Translations under genes and position numbers: made by a program
The notes under the pieces: generated by a model
The model's database searches: none
The model's input: only the letters and a program-made list of their open reading frames with translations
What the model was told of the DNA's origin: nothing
Shown: piece after piece, positions 1 through 9,695 of the stretch
Layout: every line of letters starts with the position of its first letter
Numbering within the stretch: the first letter of the stretch is position 1
Assembly (NCBI GenBank): GCA_030686115.1
Contig: CP131612.1
Coordinates: 62,001-126,000, forward strand
DNA: 64,000 nt
Direction of reading: 5' to 3'
From: Psychrobacter cibarius
GTDB taxonomy: Bacteria; Pseudomonadota; Gammaproteobacteria; Pseudomonadales; Moraxellaceae

Positions 1-1925
1 CGGGCAACAACGGCACCGGCAAATCCACCTTATTTGCCTTATTGTTGACGCGAATGGGCAGAGGAGATACCGAGGTCACGCTTGATAGAGGTGAAGTCAG
101 TATTCCTGATAGCTGGCATGTGGCACACATGGCTCAGGAAGTCGGCGCTACGACGCAGTCTGCAATCGATTATGTATTGAGCGGTGATGAGCAGTGGTAT
201 GAGATTAATGCTTCTTTGAATGATTTGAGTAGCGTCAGTGATGAGCAGATCGGGATATTGCATCAGCAGTTTGATGAAATTGATGGCTATCGTACGCCGA
301 CTAAAGCGGCACAAATTATGGCAGGTCTTGGTTTTAATACCAGCCAGCATGAATTGCCCGTAGAAGGGTTTTCGGGTGGTTGGCGCATGCGTCTAAACCT
401 TGCCAAAACCTTGATGAGCCGTGCGGACTTAATGTTACTCGATGAGCCGACCAACCATTTGGATTTGGATGCGATTTTGTGGCTTGAGACTTGGATCAAT
501 GCCTATACTGGTCTGGTTATCGTCATCTCGCATGACCAAGCCTTTTTAGATGCCACGGTTGGTCATATCTTGCATGTCGAACAACAAAAAATCACCCTTT
601 ATACCGGTAACTATCAGCAATTTATCCGCACCCGTCACGAGCGTATGGCGCAGCAGCAGCAAGCGTTTGAAAAACAAGAAGCGACTAAAGCACACTTGGA
701 TGACTTTATTCGTCGTTTCCGTGCTAAAGCCAGTAAAGCTAAGCAAGCACAAAGCCGTATCAAGCAGCTTGAGCGCATGGCTGAGCTGTCACCGATGATG
801 GCGGACAACCCGTTCTCTTTCCGCTTTTATGAGCCAGCAAATATGAGCTCACCACTGATTGAGCTGACCAAAGCGGATATTGGCTATAGCGATACGCCAC
901 TTCTATATAATGCCAATGTGCAAGTAACGCCGGATACGCGTCTTGGCTTGCTAGGTATGAATGGCGCAGGTAAATCAACACTGATTAAAGCACTGGTCGG
1001 CGAGCTTGGCGTATTAACAGGGACGTATCGTGTTTCGGATACCCTAAAATTAGGCTACTTCAACCAGCATCAAATGGATATCTTGGATGCCAAAGCCACG
1101 CCGATAGAGATGTTGCGTCGTCTAGCCGGTAAAACCTCTGATGCGATGCTACGCTCATTTTTAGGCAGTTTTGACTTCCGCGGTGAGCGTATTGATACGC
1201 CGAGTGAGCTATTCTCTGGGGGCGAGCGTGCGCGTTTGACGCTGGCATTGATTGTTTGGCAACGTCCCAACGTTCTGGTACTCGATGAGCCGACCAACCA
1301 TTTGGACTTACAAATGCGCCAAGCGTTGACCATCGCCTTGCAAGGATTTGAGGGGGCAGTGGTACTGGTTTCGCATGATCGTGAGTTGATTGCCAACGTC
1401 TGTGATGAGCTGTTTTTGGTACATGATGGTCAAATCGAGGAGTTCGATGGTGACATCAGCGACTACGGTAAGTGGTTGGCAGAGAAGCGTAAACAAGAGA
1501 ACTCATCAGATAAAAGTACCAGTAAGAAGAAAAGTAAAAAAGAGAGTAAGAAATTCGTTTCACGTGAAACAGATAATGGTCAAGTGAATAATAAAGCACC
1601 TGATAATTCATCAAAAAGTAAAGCGACGACGCCTACGCTTAGTAAAGATGCGCAGCGCAAATTGGCGGCTGAACAACGCAAACTCACCGCGCCTATTCGC
1701 CGTGAGATAGAAGAGATAGAAAAAGCATTGGCTAAAATTGATGGACAGCTCGTGACGCTTGAAGAAAAACTGGCTGATACGGATTTATATGAAGAAGGTC
1801 GCAAGTCTGATTTGCTGTTATTACTTAACGAGCAAACGGCATTGCAGCAGCAGCACAGTGACAATGAAGAAAAACTATTGCTTTTGATGACGACATTAGA
1901 AGAAATGGAAGTGGGTTTTGAGTAG
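1..1925 (+). CDS. ABC-F family ATPase, YheS-like (5' end cut off by window)
   Basis: Soluble ABC-F protein with two ATPase cassettes and no membrane domain; the family acts on ribosomes. The reading frame is open from base 3, which lies inside the first Walker A (GNNGTGKST), so roughly 30-40 N-terminal residues are missing. Visible in order: signature SGGWRMRLNLA, Walker B LMLLDEPTNHLD, the inter-domain linker, second Walker A GMNGAGKST, signature SGGERARLTLA and Walker B VLVLDEPTNHLD. The C-terminal tail is Lys-rich and then coiled-coil, with an LYEEGRKSDL stretch resembling the end of E. coli YheS, which favours YheS over Uup or EttA. The exact cellular role of YheS is not firmly established. 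A strong hairpin terminator follows at 2012. Confidence 0.9.
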   Translation, partial: GNNGTGKSTLFALLLTRMGRGDTEVTLDRGEVSIPDSWHVAHMAQEVGATTQSAIDYVLSGDEQWYEINASLNDLSSVSDEQIGILHQQFDEIDGYRTPTKAAQIMAGLGFNTSQHELPVEGFSGGWRMRLNLAKTLMSRADLMLLDEPTNHLDLDAILWLETWINAYTGLVIVISHDQAFLDATVGHILHVEQQKITLYTGNYQQFIRTRHERMAQQQQAFEKQEATKAHLDDFIRRFRAKASKAKQAQSRIKQLERMAELSPMMADNPFSFRFYEPANMSSPLIELTKADIGYSDTPLLYNANVQVTPDTRLGLLGMNGAGKSTLIKALVGELGVLTGTYRVSDTLKLGYFNQHQMDILDAKATPIEMLRRLAGKTSDAMLRSFLGSFDFRGERIDTPSELFSGGERARLTLALIVWQRPNVLVLDEPTNHLDLQMRQALTIALQGFEGAVVLVSHDRELIANVCDELFLVHDGQIEEFDGDISDYGKWLAEKRKQENSSDKSTSKKKSKKESKKFVSRETDNGQVNNKAPDNSSKSKATTPTLSKDAQRKLAAEQRKLTAPIRREIEEIEKALAKIDGQLVTLEEKLADTDLYEEGRKSDLLLLLNEQTALQQQHSDNEEKLLLLMTTLEEMEVGFE

Positions 1926-2003
1926 AGAGCTGTTCGCTATAGTAAATAGTAAATAACAGGTTTTGATTGTTTTTTAAGCTATTTTCACTTGATAAAGACA
2001 GTC

Positions 2004-2037
2004 AAAAAAAAGGGAGAGCGCTGGCTCTCCCTTTTTT
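2004..2037. terminator. Bidirectional intrinsic terminator
   Basis: A perfect 8-bp stem (GGGAGAGC 2012-2019 with GCTCTCCC 2024-2031, loop GCTG) has an A-run on the left and a T-run on the right. It lies between the convergent yheS-like gene (+) and the RlpA-like gene (-) and can serve both. Confidence 0.9.
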
Positions 2038-2043
2038 ATTACG

Positions 2044-2406
2044 TTATTCCTTACGGTATTTACCATCACCATAAGACAGTATTTCCATTGTGGTCGTACA
2101 TAACTGACAGTTTATTTGACCAGCAGCGGCTTTCGATAAATCCAAAATACGACCCCGAATGAAAGGGCCTCTATCGGTAATTTTTACGATTACACTCTGC
2201 TTTGTCTTCTTGTTGGTCACTTGTACCTTCGTACCAAACGGCAACGTGCGATGCGCAGCGGTCAAAGAGTTCATGTTGAAGATACTACCACTAGCAGTGC
2301 GTTTACCGTGGAACTGACTACCGTAATAACTGGTGTTTCCAGCAAAAACGGTGGTACTCAGCAATAGTGATAATGTGATAACCAAAGACTTGATTAAATA
2401 AGACAT
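2044..2406 (-). CDS. RlpA-like double-psi beta-barrel secreted protein
   Basis: A 120-residue protein with a Sec signal peptide (hydrophobic residues ~5-22, cleavage likely after VFA). The rest is a single RlpA/DPBB domain, with the family hallmarks YYG.QFHGKRTASG, LTAAHRTLPFGTKVQVTN and ITDRGPFIRGRILDLSKAAA. RlpA proteins are septal or peptidoglycan-associated, and some are lytic transglycosylases acting on glycan strands lacking peptide stems. This version has neither the SPOR domain nor the lipobox of E. coli RlpA, so it is probably a free periplasmic protein. Enzymatic activity is inferred from the family only. It is a single gene, convergent with the yheS-like gene. Confidence 0.85.
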   Translation of the reverse strand: MSYLIKSLVITLSLLLSTTVFAGNTSYYGSQFHGKRTASGSIFNMNSLTAAHRTLPFGTKVQVTNKKTKQSVIVKITDRGPFIRGRILDLSKAAAGQINCQLCTTTMEILSYGDGKYRKE

Positions 2407-2978
2407 TTAATACCTTTAAGCAATTTATAAAATAGACAGATATACTTGCCTATGTTATTCATACTCCCTATGAGTACAAATATTATATTCATTTTACAAC
2501 ACATACTTTGTCATATTCTTACGGTTCTGTAAAAGAACTACCAAGGTCAAAACGCTCATTTCTGCACGCTAGCTACTAAATACCAGTGATTTATATGTAA
2601 TTGTTTTAAATAATGATTTACATTGTTAATGGGGTTTTTGGCTTGACTCTCTATTTTTTCATTAGGGCGAGTGTTAAATTGATATGACGTCTGTGGTTCT
2701 CAAAGAATAATAATGTCAGAATCATAGAGAAACACATCACTACCGTGGCACAAGTGAATAACAATGTATTAAGTGCCTCAAACAACCTAAACACTGCTGT
2801 TGTTCAGCACTATTACTGGTAATATTTGTATAACGGTATTGAATTTTTATATTACTATCATTATTAGATAGACTATCGTTACCACCTGTTATGTCGCAGT
2901 TGAATAAATTTCCGTACCATATCGTTTAAAATGGGCATACCAGTATCATTAACATGCTTTTATGTTGAGGACAAAAAC
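2407..2978. other. Intergenic region upstream of cbpA
   Basis: A 572-bp AT-rich spacer between divergent genes (RlpA-like - and cbpA +). No convincing ORF or strong hairpin was seen. It should hold the promoters for both genes, but no clean sigma-70 pair stood out by eye. Confidence 0.6.
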
Positions 2979-3962
2979 ATGGCAGAGAAAAATTACTATG
3001 ACATTTTAGGGGTCAAAAAAGACGCGTCAGCTGCAGATATTAAAAAAAGATACCGTAAGCTTGTCCGTCAATATCACCCTGATGTGAGCGATGATCCAGA
3101 TGCAGATAATAAGATTGCTGAGATTAATAATGCTTACGAAACCATTAGAGATAAAGAAAAGCGTGCCGAATATGACGCCATGCTAGACAATCCCTTTGCT
3201 GGTCAAAGTGGTGGTTTTGGTGGTCAATCTGCAAGTGGCGGGCAAGGCGGCTATCGCTGGGAAGATATCAAAGATCAGTTCGGTGAAGGTGAAGCTTATG
3301 GCGATGGTGGCTTCCGCTTCGATGATATCTTTTCGGCATTTGGTCGCGGTGCACGTGGTTCAGCGGGTGGACAATCACAGCGTGGTGGTTTTGGCTCGCA
3401 AGATAGCAAAGGTCAAGATCAACATGCAGAGATTACGGTTGATTTGGCGTCCGTTTATAACGGCGATGACTACAGCATTAAGTTGAATGTCCCTATTCGT
3501 CAACCGAATGGCAGTGTCGAGTATGACAACAAAACGCTGAAAATTAAAATCCCTAAAGGCATTACTGATGGCAAGCAAATTCGCCTAGCAGGGCAAGGTG
3601 CCGCTGGTATTGGTGGCGGTAAAAACGGCGATTTATTTTTAAAAGTAAAAATCCGTCATGCAGACAATATCCGTATCGAAGGCGCTGATGTTTATCAAAC
3701 CGTCAATATAGCGCCATGGGAAGCGGCGTTGGGTGAAAAAATCAACGTCAGTACACCAGCTGGTACGCTTGCTGTGACTGTGCCTAAGAACAGTAAGTCT
3801 GGCAGCAATTTACGCCTAAAAGGTAAAGGTATCCCTGCTAAGCAAGCGGGTGATTTGTATCTAACCTTAAACATCGTGAACCCTGATATCAGCACTGAGG
3901 CTGCGACCCAAGCTTATGAGCAACTAAAACAAGCCTTTGCCGATATCAATATTAGTCGTTAA
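2979..3962 (+). CDS. cbpA: DnaJ-class co-chaperone CbpA
   Basis: A 327-residue type II J-domain protein. The J domain (~residues 4-68) carries the HPD motif (QYHPDV). A Gly/Phe-rich segment (~70-140) follows, then the two C-terminal peptide-binding barrels without the zinc-finger module, which separates CbpA from DnaJ. It stimulates DnaK ATPase and in E. coli also binds curved DNA in stationary phase. I chose the ATG at 2979 (MAEKNYYDILG) because it has GAGG eight bases upstream and matches the family N-terminus; an in-frame ATG at 2931 would add 16 unrelated residues. Its modulator cbpM follows 92 bp downstream. Confidence 0.93.
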   Translation: MAEKNYYDILGVKKDASAADIKKRYRKLVRQYHPDVSDDPDADNKIAEINNAYETIRDKEKRAEYDAMLDNPFAGQSGGFGGQSASGGQGGYRWEDIKDQFGEGEAYGDGGFRFDDIFSAFGRGARGSAGGQSQRGGFGSQDSKGQDQHAEITVDLASVYNGDDYSIKLNVPIRQPNGSVEYDNKTLKIKIPKGITDGKQIRLAGQGAAGIGGGKNGDLFLKVKIRHADNIRIEGADVYQTVNIAPWEAALGEKINVSTPAGTLAVTVPKNSKSGSNLRLKGKGIPAKQAGDLYLTLNIVNPDISTEAATQAYEQLKQAFADINISR

Positions 3963-4054
3963 TGGCCGCCAAAAATTACTCACATTGAAACACTGTAATA
4001 GAGATGAAGACCATACGATAACGATGAAATAAAGAGCAAACGAGGATAATAGCT

Positions 4055-4378
4055 ATGAAACACTCGCCTGAATTTACCGACATTATCATGAGCTTGGATG
4101 AGCTGGTATCTGCCTGTGGCCAAGAGCGCCAATGGGTCATCGAATTGATTGAAGAGGACATCATCGAATATGATGTGCCGGAACGTGAGCAGTTCACTGG
4201 TTATCAGCTGACGACAGTGCGCCGCGCCTCGCGCCTTAGCCGCGACTTTGAAGCCAGTGTTCCTGCGATTGGCTTGATACTTGAGTTATTGGATGAGCTC
4301 GAACAATTACGCCAATTTAAACGCCAATTAGACATGCAGACACCAGTGATTGAAATTGAAATCGATCCTTTAAAATAA
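4055..4378 (+). CDS. cbpM: Chaperone modulator CbpM (MerR-like)
   Basis: A 107-residue protein with an N-terminal MerR-like winged-helix segment (LVSACGQERQWVIELIEEDII) and a C-terminal helical region (ILELLDELEQLRQFKRQL). CbpM binds the J domain of CbpA and blocks its co-chaperone and DNA-binding activity. Its position directly downstream of cbpA on the same strand is the usual arrangement, so the two probably share a transcript. GAGG lies upstream of the ATG. The gene ends at a strong terminator at 4423. Confidence 0.9.
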   Translation: MKHSPEFTDIIMSLDELVSACGQERQWVIELIEEDIIEYDVPEREQFTGYQLTTVRRASRLSRDFEASVPAIGLILELLDELEQLRQFKRQLDMQTPVIEIEIDPLK

Positions 4379-4414
4379 TTTTTTCCCCTTTAGTCAGTAC
4401 ATAAAAAATCAGCA

Positions 4415-4449
4415 CAAAAAAAGGGTCTCTAAAATGAGACCCTTTTTTT
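4415..4449. terminator. Bidirectional terminator between cbpM and sstT copy 1
   Basis: GGGTCTC (4423-4429) pairs with GAGACCC (4436-4442) around a 6-nt loop, with an A7 run before and a T7 run after. It serves cbpM on + and the first sstT on -. Confidence 0.9.
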
Positions 4450-4469
4450 GCAAATAATATATTTAGCGT

Positions 4470-5672
4470 TTAACGCGCATATTTTGGATCAGCTGCTGCG
4501 GTAAACAGTACATCCGTTGAAGAGTTCAACGCCGTTTCTGCTGAATCCTGTATCACACCAATGATAAAGCCAATCGCAACCACTTGCATGGCGATATCGT
4601 TTGGAATGCTAAATAAGCTCGCTGCCAATGGAATTAAAAGTAATGAACCACCAGCGACACCAGAGGCACCGCAGGCACTAATGGTTGCAACCAAACTGAG
4701 TAGCAGTGCTGAGGCAAAGGTCACTTCAATACCGAGTGTATGCGCGGCTGCAAGCGTTAAGACGTTAATCGTAATCGCCGCGCCGGCCATATTAATGGTC
4801 GCACCTAGTGGAATCGTCACCGAATAAGTATCTTCGTGTAGACCCAATTTGCGGGCAAGGTTCATATTGACGGGAATGTTGGCAGCCGAGCTACGCGTAA
4901 AGAATGCGGTAATCCCTGACTCACGCAAGCATTTGAATACTAGCGGATAAGGGTTTTTGCCGGTTTTGATCAGTACAATAATAGGGTTAGCAATCAAAGC
5001 GATAAATAGCATACAACCAACCAGTACCATCAAGATACGCGCATAACCTGCCAAAGCCGCAAAGCCTGTCTCAGCGACGGTGTTGGCGACCAAACCCAAG
5101 ATACCAAAAGGTGCTAGGGCAATGACCCACTTCACCACTTGGGAGATGGCGTCAGAAAAATCACCGACCACAGCGCGTGTGGTATCACTGGCTTGGCGCA
5201 GTGCGAAACCGATGATAATTGCCCACGCTAAAATACCAATATAGTTGGCTTCAGCGATGGCATTAACTGGGTTTGCGACCAGATTTAGTAGTAGATTGGT
5301 CAGTACTTCTTTGAGGTTGGCTGGTGGGACTTGCTCAATTGTGGCGTTGACCAATACCAGTTCTGTTGGAAATAAAAAGCTCGCACCGACAGCAGTCAGT
5401 GCGGCTAAAAAAGTGCCAAACATATACATGATAAGCACAGGCTTGACGTAAACTTCATTACCGCTGCGATGTTGGCTAATGGCCGCCATGACCAACACAA
5501 ATACCAGTATCGGTGCAACGGCTTTTAGTGCTCCTACAAATAAGGTACCCAATAATCCTAAGGCAATACCGATATCTGGTGCCAACCAACCTATCAATAC
5601 TCCCGCTATCAAACCGATAATAATAAGTGGTACTAGACCAATGCGCTTATACATCGCAAAAAATGAATACAT
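4470..5672 (-). CDS. sstT: Serine/threonine:Na+ symporter SstT, copy 1
   Basis: A 400-residue inner-membrane protein of the dicarboxylate/amino acid:cation symporter family (TC 2.A.23), importing serine and threonine with Na+. It has multiple hydrophobic helices, the serine-rich hairpin region [13 protein letters not shown], the [17 protein letters not shown] motif, and [19 protein letters not shown] near the C-terminus. A near-identical-length paralogue lies directly upstream on the same strand (5888-7090); by eye about four residues in five agree, without gaps. Each copy has its own terminator, so they are probably separate transcripts. Confidence 0.93.
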   Translation of the reverse strand: MYSFFAMYKRIGLVPLIIIGLIAGVLIGWLAPDIGIALGLLGTLFVGALKAVAPILVFVLVMAAISQHRSGNEVYVKPVLIMYMFGTFLAALTAVGASFLFPTELVLVNATIEQVPPANLKEVLTNLLLNLVANPVNAIAEANYIGILAWAIIIGFALRQASDTTRAVVGDFSDAISQVVKWVIALAPFGILGLVANTVAETGFAALAGYARILMVLVGCMLFIALIANPIIVLIKTGKNPYPLVFKCLRESGITAFFTRSSAANIPVNMNLARKLGLHEDTYSVTIPLGATINMAGAAITINVLTLAAAHTLGIEVTFASALLLSLVATISACGASGVAGGSLLLIPLAASLFSIPNDIAMQVVAIGFIIGVIQDSAETALNSSTDVLFTAAADPKYAR

Positions 5673-5800
5673 CCTTACCCCGACAATCTAATGAATAATG
5701 AAAGAGAACAAGCCATTTTATGTTTTTTGCTTTACTAGTCTCATACTCATATACAGGTAAGATTCGTAAAACAGAATAAAAATGGGTAAATTATAACCAA

Positions 5801-5827
5801 AAAAAGGGCAGTTAAGCCCTTTTTTTA
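5801..5827 (-). terminator. Terminator of sstT copy 2
   Basis: GGGC (5806-5809) and GCCC (5816-5819) form a short stem flanked by A- and T-runs. On the minus strand it lies 60-80 bases past the stop of the upstream sstT copy. The stem is short, so strength is uncertain. Confidence 0.65.
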
Positions 5828-5887
5828 TTTTTATACCTATCAATTAAGGTGATTGGTTTGTTATGGTCGTCTTTAACACACCCAACA

Positions 5888-7090
5888 TTAGCGTGCATAT
5901 TTTGGATCAGCAGCGGCAGTAAACAAGACGTCTGTTGATGAGTTCAATGCGGTCTCTGCGGAGTCTTGCAGCACACTAATAATAAAGCCAATAGCCACCA
6001 CTTGTAGCGCAATATCATCAGGAATATTGAATAAACTGGCCGCCAAAGGAATGAGTAGTAATGAGCCACCAGCGACGCCAGAGGTGCCGCCAGCACTGAT
6101 TGTAGCGACTATACTTAGCAGTAATGCTGAGCCAAAGGTCACTTCAATACCGAGTGTATTCGCGGCTGCAAGGGTTAACACATTAATAGTAATAGCGGCA
6201 CCTGCCATATTAATAGTGGCGCCTAATGGCAGGGTGACTGAATAAGTATTTTCATGTAACCCTAATTTGCTAGCAAGGTTCATATTGATAGGAATGTTGG
6301 CAGCAGAGCTACGGGTAAAAAACGCAGTAATACCAGATTCGCGTAAGCAGGTGAATACCAGTGGATAAGGGTTTTTACCCGTTTTTAAGTATACGAGGAG
6401 AGGGTTAGTCACCAAAGCAATAAACAACATACAGCCTATCAGTACTAGCAAAATTCGTGCATAGCCCAATAACGCAGCAAAGCCAGTATCAGCGACGGTA
6501 TTGGCGACTAATCCCAAAATACCAAAAGGTGCTAGCGCGATGACCCATTTGACTACTTTTGAGATGGCATCTGCAATGTCATTGACAGTGCTGCGAGTCG
6601 TCTCGCCAGCTTGTCGTAGCGCAATGCCGATGATAACGGCCCAAGCTAATATACCGATATAATTAGCATTGGCTAGGGCAGCAACTGGATTGGCGACGAG
6701 ACTGAGTAATAAATTGTTCAATACTTCTTTTAAGTTTGCTGGCGGTACTTGCTCGATGGTCGCATTCACTAACGTCAATTCGGTTGGGAACAAAAAGCTG
6801 GCACCAACAGCGACCAAAGCGGCTATAAAAGTGCCTATCAGATATAAAAACAGCACCGGTTTTACATAGACCTTATTACCGCTACGATGTTGACAGATAG
6901 CTGCCATCACTAAAAAAAACACCAGTATCGGGGCAACGGCTTTTAGGGCACCTACGAACAGAGTCCCCAAAATCCCTAAGGCAATACCCACACTTGGCGC
7001 CAGCCATCCTATCAAAGTACCTAGTACTAAGCCGATAACAATCAGCGTTACCAATCCGATTCGTTGGTACATCGCTATTAATGAATGCAT
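5888..7090 (-). CDS. sstT: Serine/threonine:Na+ symporter SstT, copy 2
   Basis: A 400-residue paralogue of the sstT gene at 4470-5672, same orientation, with the same landmark motifs ([49 protein letters not shown]). The copies are collinear but differ at many positions throughout the membrane helices and in many synonymous positions, so this is an established duplication rather than a recent or assembly-generated one. Its upstream region carries a tandem 15-bp repeat that the other copy lacks, suggesting different control. Substrate divergence cannot be read from sequence alone. Confidence 0.92.
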   Translation of the reverse strand: MHSLIAMYQRIGLVTLIVIGLVLGTLIGWLAPSVGIALGILGTLFVGALKAVAPILVFFLVMAAICQHRSGNKVYVKPVLFLYLIGTFIAALVAVGASFLFPTELTLVNATIEQVPPANLKEVLNNLLLSLVANPVAALANANYIGILAWAVIIGIALRQAGETTRSTVNDIADAISKVVKWVIALAPFGILGLVANTVADTGFAALLGYARILLVLIGCMLFIALVTNPLLVYLKTGKNPYPLVFTCLRESGITAFFTRSSAANIPINMNLASKLGLHENTYSVTLPLGATINMAGAAITINVLTLAAANTLGIEVTFGSALLLSIVATISAGGTSGVAGGSLLLIPLAASLFNIPDDIALQVVAIGFIISVLQDSAETALNSSTDVLFTAAADPKYAR

Positions 7091-7122
7091 TTTTACCCCT
7101 TTAGTCCATTTGGAAATAAATA

Positions 7123-7152
7123 TTAGCTTAACAATCGTTAGCTTAACGACCG
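7123..7152. repeat. Tandem 15-bp direct repeat upstream of sstT copy 2
   Basis: Two adjacent 15-mers, TTAGCTTAACAATCG and TTAGCTTAACGACCG (13 of 15 identical), lie 33-62 bp upstream of the start of sstT copy 2, where a promoter or operator would be. No regulator is recognised. Confidence 0.7.
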
Positions 7153-7261
7153 AAGGATGTTAGCATTTTTTGTGATGAGCGCCTACTGACAGATTTTATG
7201 AAGCAGTAGGCAATAACTTACTTATAAGCCTCTAAGAATTTTAAAAGTCGACATTTAAGCA

Positions 7262-7290
7262 CAAAAAAACGCCATGACTGGCGTTTGATT
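7262..7290 (-). terminator. Terminator of holC
   Basis: AACGCCA (7268-7274) pairs with TGGCGTT (7279-7285) around loop TGAC, with an A-run on the left that becomes the U-tract on the minus strand, 14 bp past the holC stop. Confidence 0.8.
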
Positions 7291-7303
7291 TTGTAATAGA
7301 AGA

Positions 7304-7789
7304 TTAAACTTTGAAATGGGTAAGCTCATAGCCGAGTTGCTGGTAATGCTTATATTTAGCGCGTCCTGCCTCAGTGCTGACTGTATCAGGTTTGATAAGC
7401 TCTAAAATACGAGTTGGCAATGTATTGCTGGTAGCATTTATATAGTCATTAACGGGACGTATCGTAGTATTGAGTACGATCCCTTTAAAATCGGCTGGCA
7501 TATAGCTGGCAAGCAACACTGGTGCTAATAATTGATTATTAATATCAGTATTAGCAACATCCATATCAGCGCCTTCTGTATTAGAATCTAAAAGGCGTTG
7601 ATGTGGTATAAAGCTCGTATCGTCTTGTGCCCAAAGCGCTTTATCAAGCTCACCAATTAACGTTTCATCCTCAGCAAGGATTAATAACGACTGGCTGCTT
7701 TTATTAAGCGCCGTCTGGGTCAGCTGACAAATAAAGCCCAAGAAATCTTGAGCTTTATTCTCAGTTAATACATAAAAGCTAACTTTCAT
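7304..7789 (-). CDS. holC: DNA polymerase III chi subunit HolC
   Basis: A 161-residue protein resembling HolC: it opens with the family pattern (KVSFYVL.....DFLGFICQLTQTALNKSSQSLLILAEDE), followed by LDKALWAQDDTSFIPHQ and the conserved Rossmann-like core. Chi links the clamp-loader complex to single-stranded DNA-binding protein at the replication fork. About 20 residues in the middle (around NTEGADMDVANTDINN) look like a lineage insertion. It lies 36 bp downstream of pepA on the same strand; pepA-holC adjacency is typical of gammaproteobacteria. No clear Shine-Dalgarno sequence precedes the ATG. Confidence 0.85.
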   Translation of the reverse strand: MKVSFYVLTENKAQDFLGFICQLTQTALNKSSQSLLILAEDETLIGELDKALWAQDDTSFIPHQRLLDSNTEGADMDVANTDINNQLLAPVLLASYMPADFKGIVLNTTIRPVNDYINATSNTLPTRILELIKPDTVSTEAGRAKYKHYQQLGYELTHFKV

Positions 7790-7825
7790 AAAGTGGTTTT
7801 CATTGAATGGTGATTCATCAATAGA

Positions 7826-9505
7826 TTATGCCATATTTGCGCTATTTTTTAGGTATTGCATGAATAATGGCACAGGGCGACCAGTTGCGGCTTTGTCTTG
7901 ACCTGAAATCCATGCCGTACCAGCGATGTCTAAATGCGCCCATGCTTGACCTTCTTCGATGAAGCGCGATAAGAAACAGGCAGCAGTCACAGCGCCAGCG
8001 CCTTTACCACCGATATTTTGAATATCAGCGATAGGCGAGTCAATCTGCGCTTGATATTCGTCATCCATCGGCATGTGCCAGATAAGGTCGCCTGATAAGT
8101 TACTGGCGTTTTCTAAGTCAAACAACACGTCTTCGTCATTACTAAAGACTGCCGAGCGTACATGACCCAATGCAACCACACAAGCACCAGTCAAGGTTGC
8201 GACATCAATGATGGCTTTTGGCTGATAATACTTCTGCACGTAGCACAAGGTATCACACAATACTAAACGACCTTCAGCATCAGTATTTAGGATTTCAACT
8301 GACTTACCGTTCATTGCTCTGATGATATCGCCTGGACGCGTCGCCTCTCCTGATGGCATATTTTCAGCACAAGCGAGTGCACCGACAACATTGATAGGTA
8401 GACGCGCTTCGCATAGCGCTTTTAGAGTACCGAGTACCGCAGCAGAACCGCCCATATCAAATTTCATCTCATCCATCGCCGCACCCGGCTTGATTGAGAT
8501 ACCACCTGAATCGAAGGTAACACCTTTACCGACTAAGACGATAGGCGCATCATTATTTGCAGCATTGGCATTGTCTTCGCTATTCTGTTCAGCATTTTTA
8601 GCGGCTTTTTTGCTAGCAGCTTTGGTTGGTAATTTATCAGCCAAGGCTTTGAGACCGCCAGCTACTTTTGCGCTGTTGGTAATGGTTTTGTTAGTATCAC
8701 CATCAGTATTGACGCTAAAATTAGACTTGCCACGATACTCCATCAGTACCAGTTTGCCTTCTTTGGTAGAGCCTTGCGCGACCGATAAGAAGCAGTTCAT
8801 ACCCAGTGCTGACATCTCGTCTTCGCCAAGTACCGTTACTTTTAATAGGTCAGGATAAGTGGCTGCCAATTCCTGTGCTTGCTCAGCCATATATGCTGGG
8901 AAACAGATATTACCCGGCTCATTGGCAACATCACGGGTCAAGCTTTGACCAGTAAAGACCGCTTGTGCAAAGTCTAATGAGTCTTCTAAAGACGACTCTG
9001 CCAGTAAGTAGATATCCGTTAAAACAGGTGTTTGCTGCTCAGATTTGTACTTGTCAAAACGATAGCTTGCTGCCAGTAGGCTCAGCGCAAATTGGCTAAA
9101 CTGGTTTTCTTCTAAGCTATCGCCCAGCGCAACAGTGATAGAATTGACGCGTTTTTGGGTGCTCTTATAAATGGTATTGGCAATTTTTTCTAGAACGCTA
9201 TGACGCAATTTATCAACATTACCCACACCGACCAATAAGAGCTGTACTGGGTTTTCTTTGGTGGTTTTCTTATCACCCGCTAGCGCATAGTCAGCAACCG
9301 TTTCACAAGCTTTGCCGTTAAAGTGTGATACTTCAATCAATTGCTCAATGCGGGTTTGATAATCGCTCAAGACTGACTCAGCTAAGATATTTTTCTTATC
9401 ATCAATTAAGACGACAAGGCAGGCCGCGTCTTTACTTTTCGCTTCTTTTTTGAGGATTTTTTGCGTATGGGTTTTTGGCAGTGTTTGGGTTAATTTAATA
9501 TTCAT
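7826..9505 (-). CDS. pepA: Leucyl aminopeptidase PepA (M17) with internal insertion
   Basis: A 559-residue cytosolic M17 metallopeptidase removing N-terminal residues from peptides; E. coli PepA also acts as a DNA-binding accessory factor in Xer recombination at cer. The catalytic domain shows GKGVTFDSGGISIKPG, MKFDMGGSAAVLG and the signature NTDAEGRLVL, which carry the two-metal ligands. It is about 55 residues longer than usual because of a low-complexity Ala/Lys/Asn/Glu-rich insert (~residues 262-318, including KAASKKAAKNAEQNSEDNA) between the two domains, just before the catalytic VLVGKGV strand. AGGA precedes the ATG. Confidence 0.93.
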   Translation of the reverse strand: MNIKLTQTLPKTHTQKILKKEAKSKDAACLVVLIDDKKNILAESVLSDYQTRIEQLIEVSHFNGKACETVADYALAGDKKTTKENPVQLLLVGVGNVDKLRHSVLEKIANTIYKSTQKRVNSITVALGDSLEENQFSQFALSLLAASYRFDKYKSEQQTPVLTDIYLLAESSLEDSLDFAQAVFTGQSLTRDVANEPGNICFPAYMAEQAQELAATYPDLLKVTVLGEDEMSALGMNCFLSVAQGSTKEGKLVLMEYRGKSNFSVNTDGDTNKTITNSAKVAGGLKALADKLPTKAASKKAAKNAEQNSEDNANAANNDAPIVLVGKGVTFDSGGISIKPGAAMDEMKFDMGGSAAVLGTLKALCEARLPINVVGALACAENMPSGEATRPGDIIRAMNGKSVEILNTDAEGRLVLCDTLCYVQKYYQPKAIIDVATLTGACVVALGHVRSAVFSNDEDVLFDLENASNLSGDLIWHMPMDDEYQAQIDSPIADIQNIGGKGAGAVTAACFLSRFIEEGQAWAHLDIAGTAWISGQDKAATGRPVPLFMQYLKNSANMA

Positions 9506-9695
9506 ATATTTATCCTTATTGGGGTTATGACATTATAGTTATGACGTTAACGCTATGAAAATGGCAGATTTTTTTAATTGCTGATACCTGTTAAATTATC
9601 AGATTGTTTGGCCAGTCAAGCAATCGCAATAGTGTAGCATATTGCGAGGTGAGTGCGCAGTGAGCAAGGTTTAGGTCATGGGTTCGAACTGCTTA

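Noticed and set aside
2898..2922. Possible sigma-32 heat-shock promoter upstream of cbpA (GTTGAAT and CCATAT)
   Set aside because: The spacer is only about 9 bp, well short of the usual 13-15, and the -10 lacks the C-run.
4470..7090. Tandem sstT as an assembly or collapse artefact
   Set aside because: The two copies differ throughout at protein and synonymous positions and have different upstream regions.
8322..8858. 178-codon ORF antisense to pepA
   Set aside because: It mirrors the pepA coding frame; composition and lack of start signals indicate a shadow ORF.
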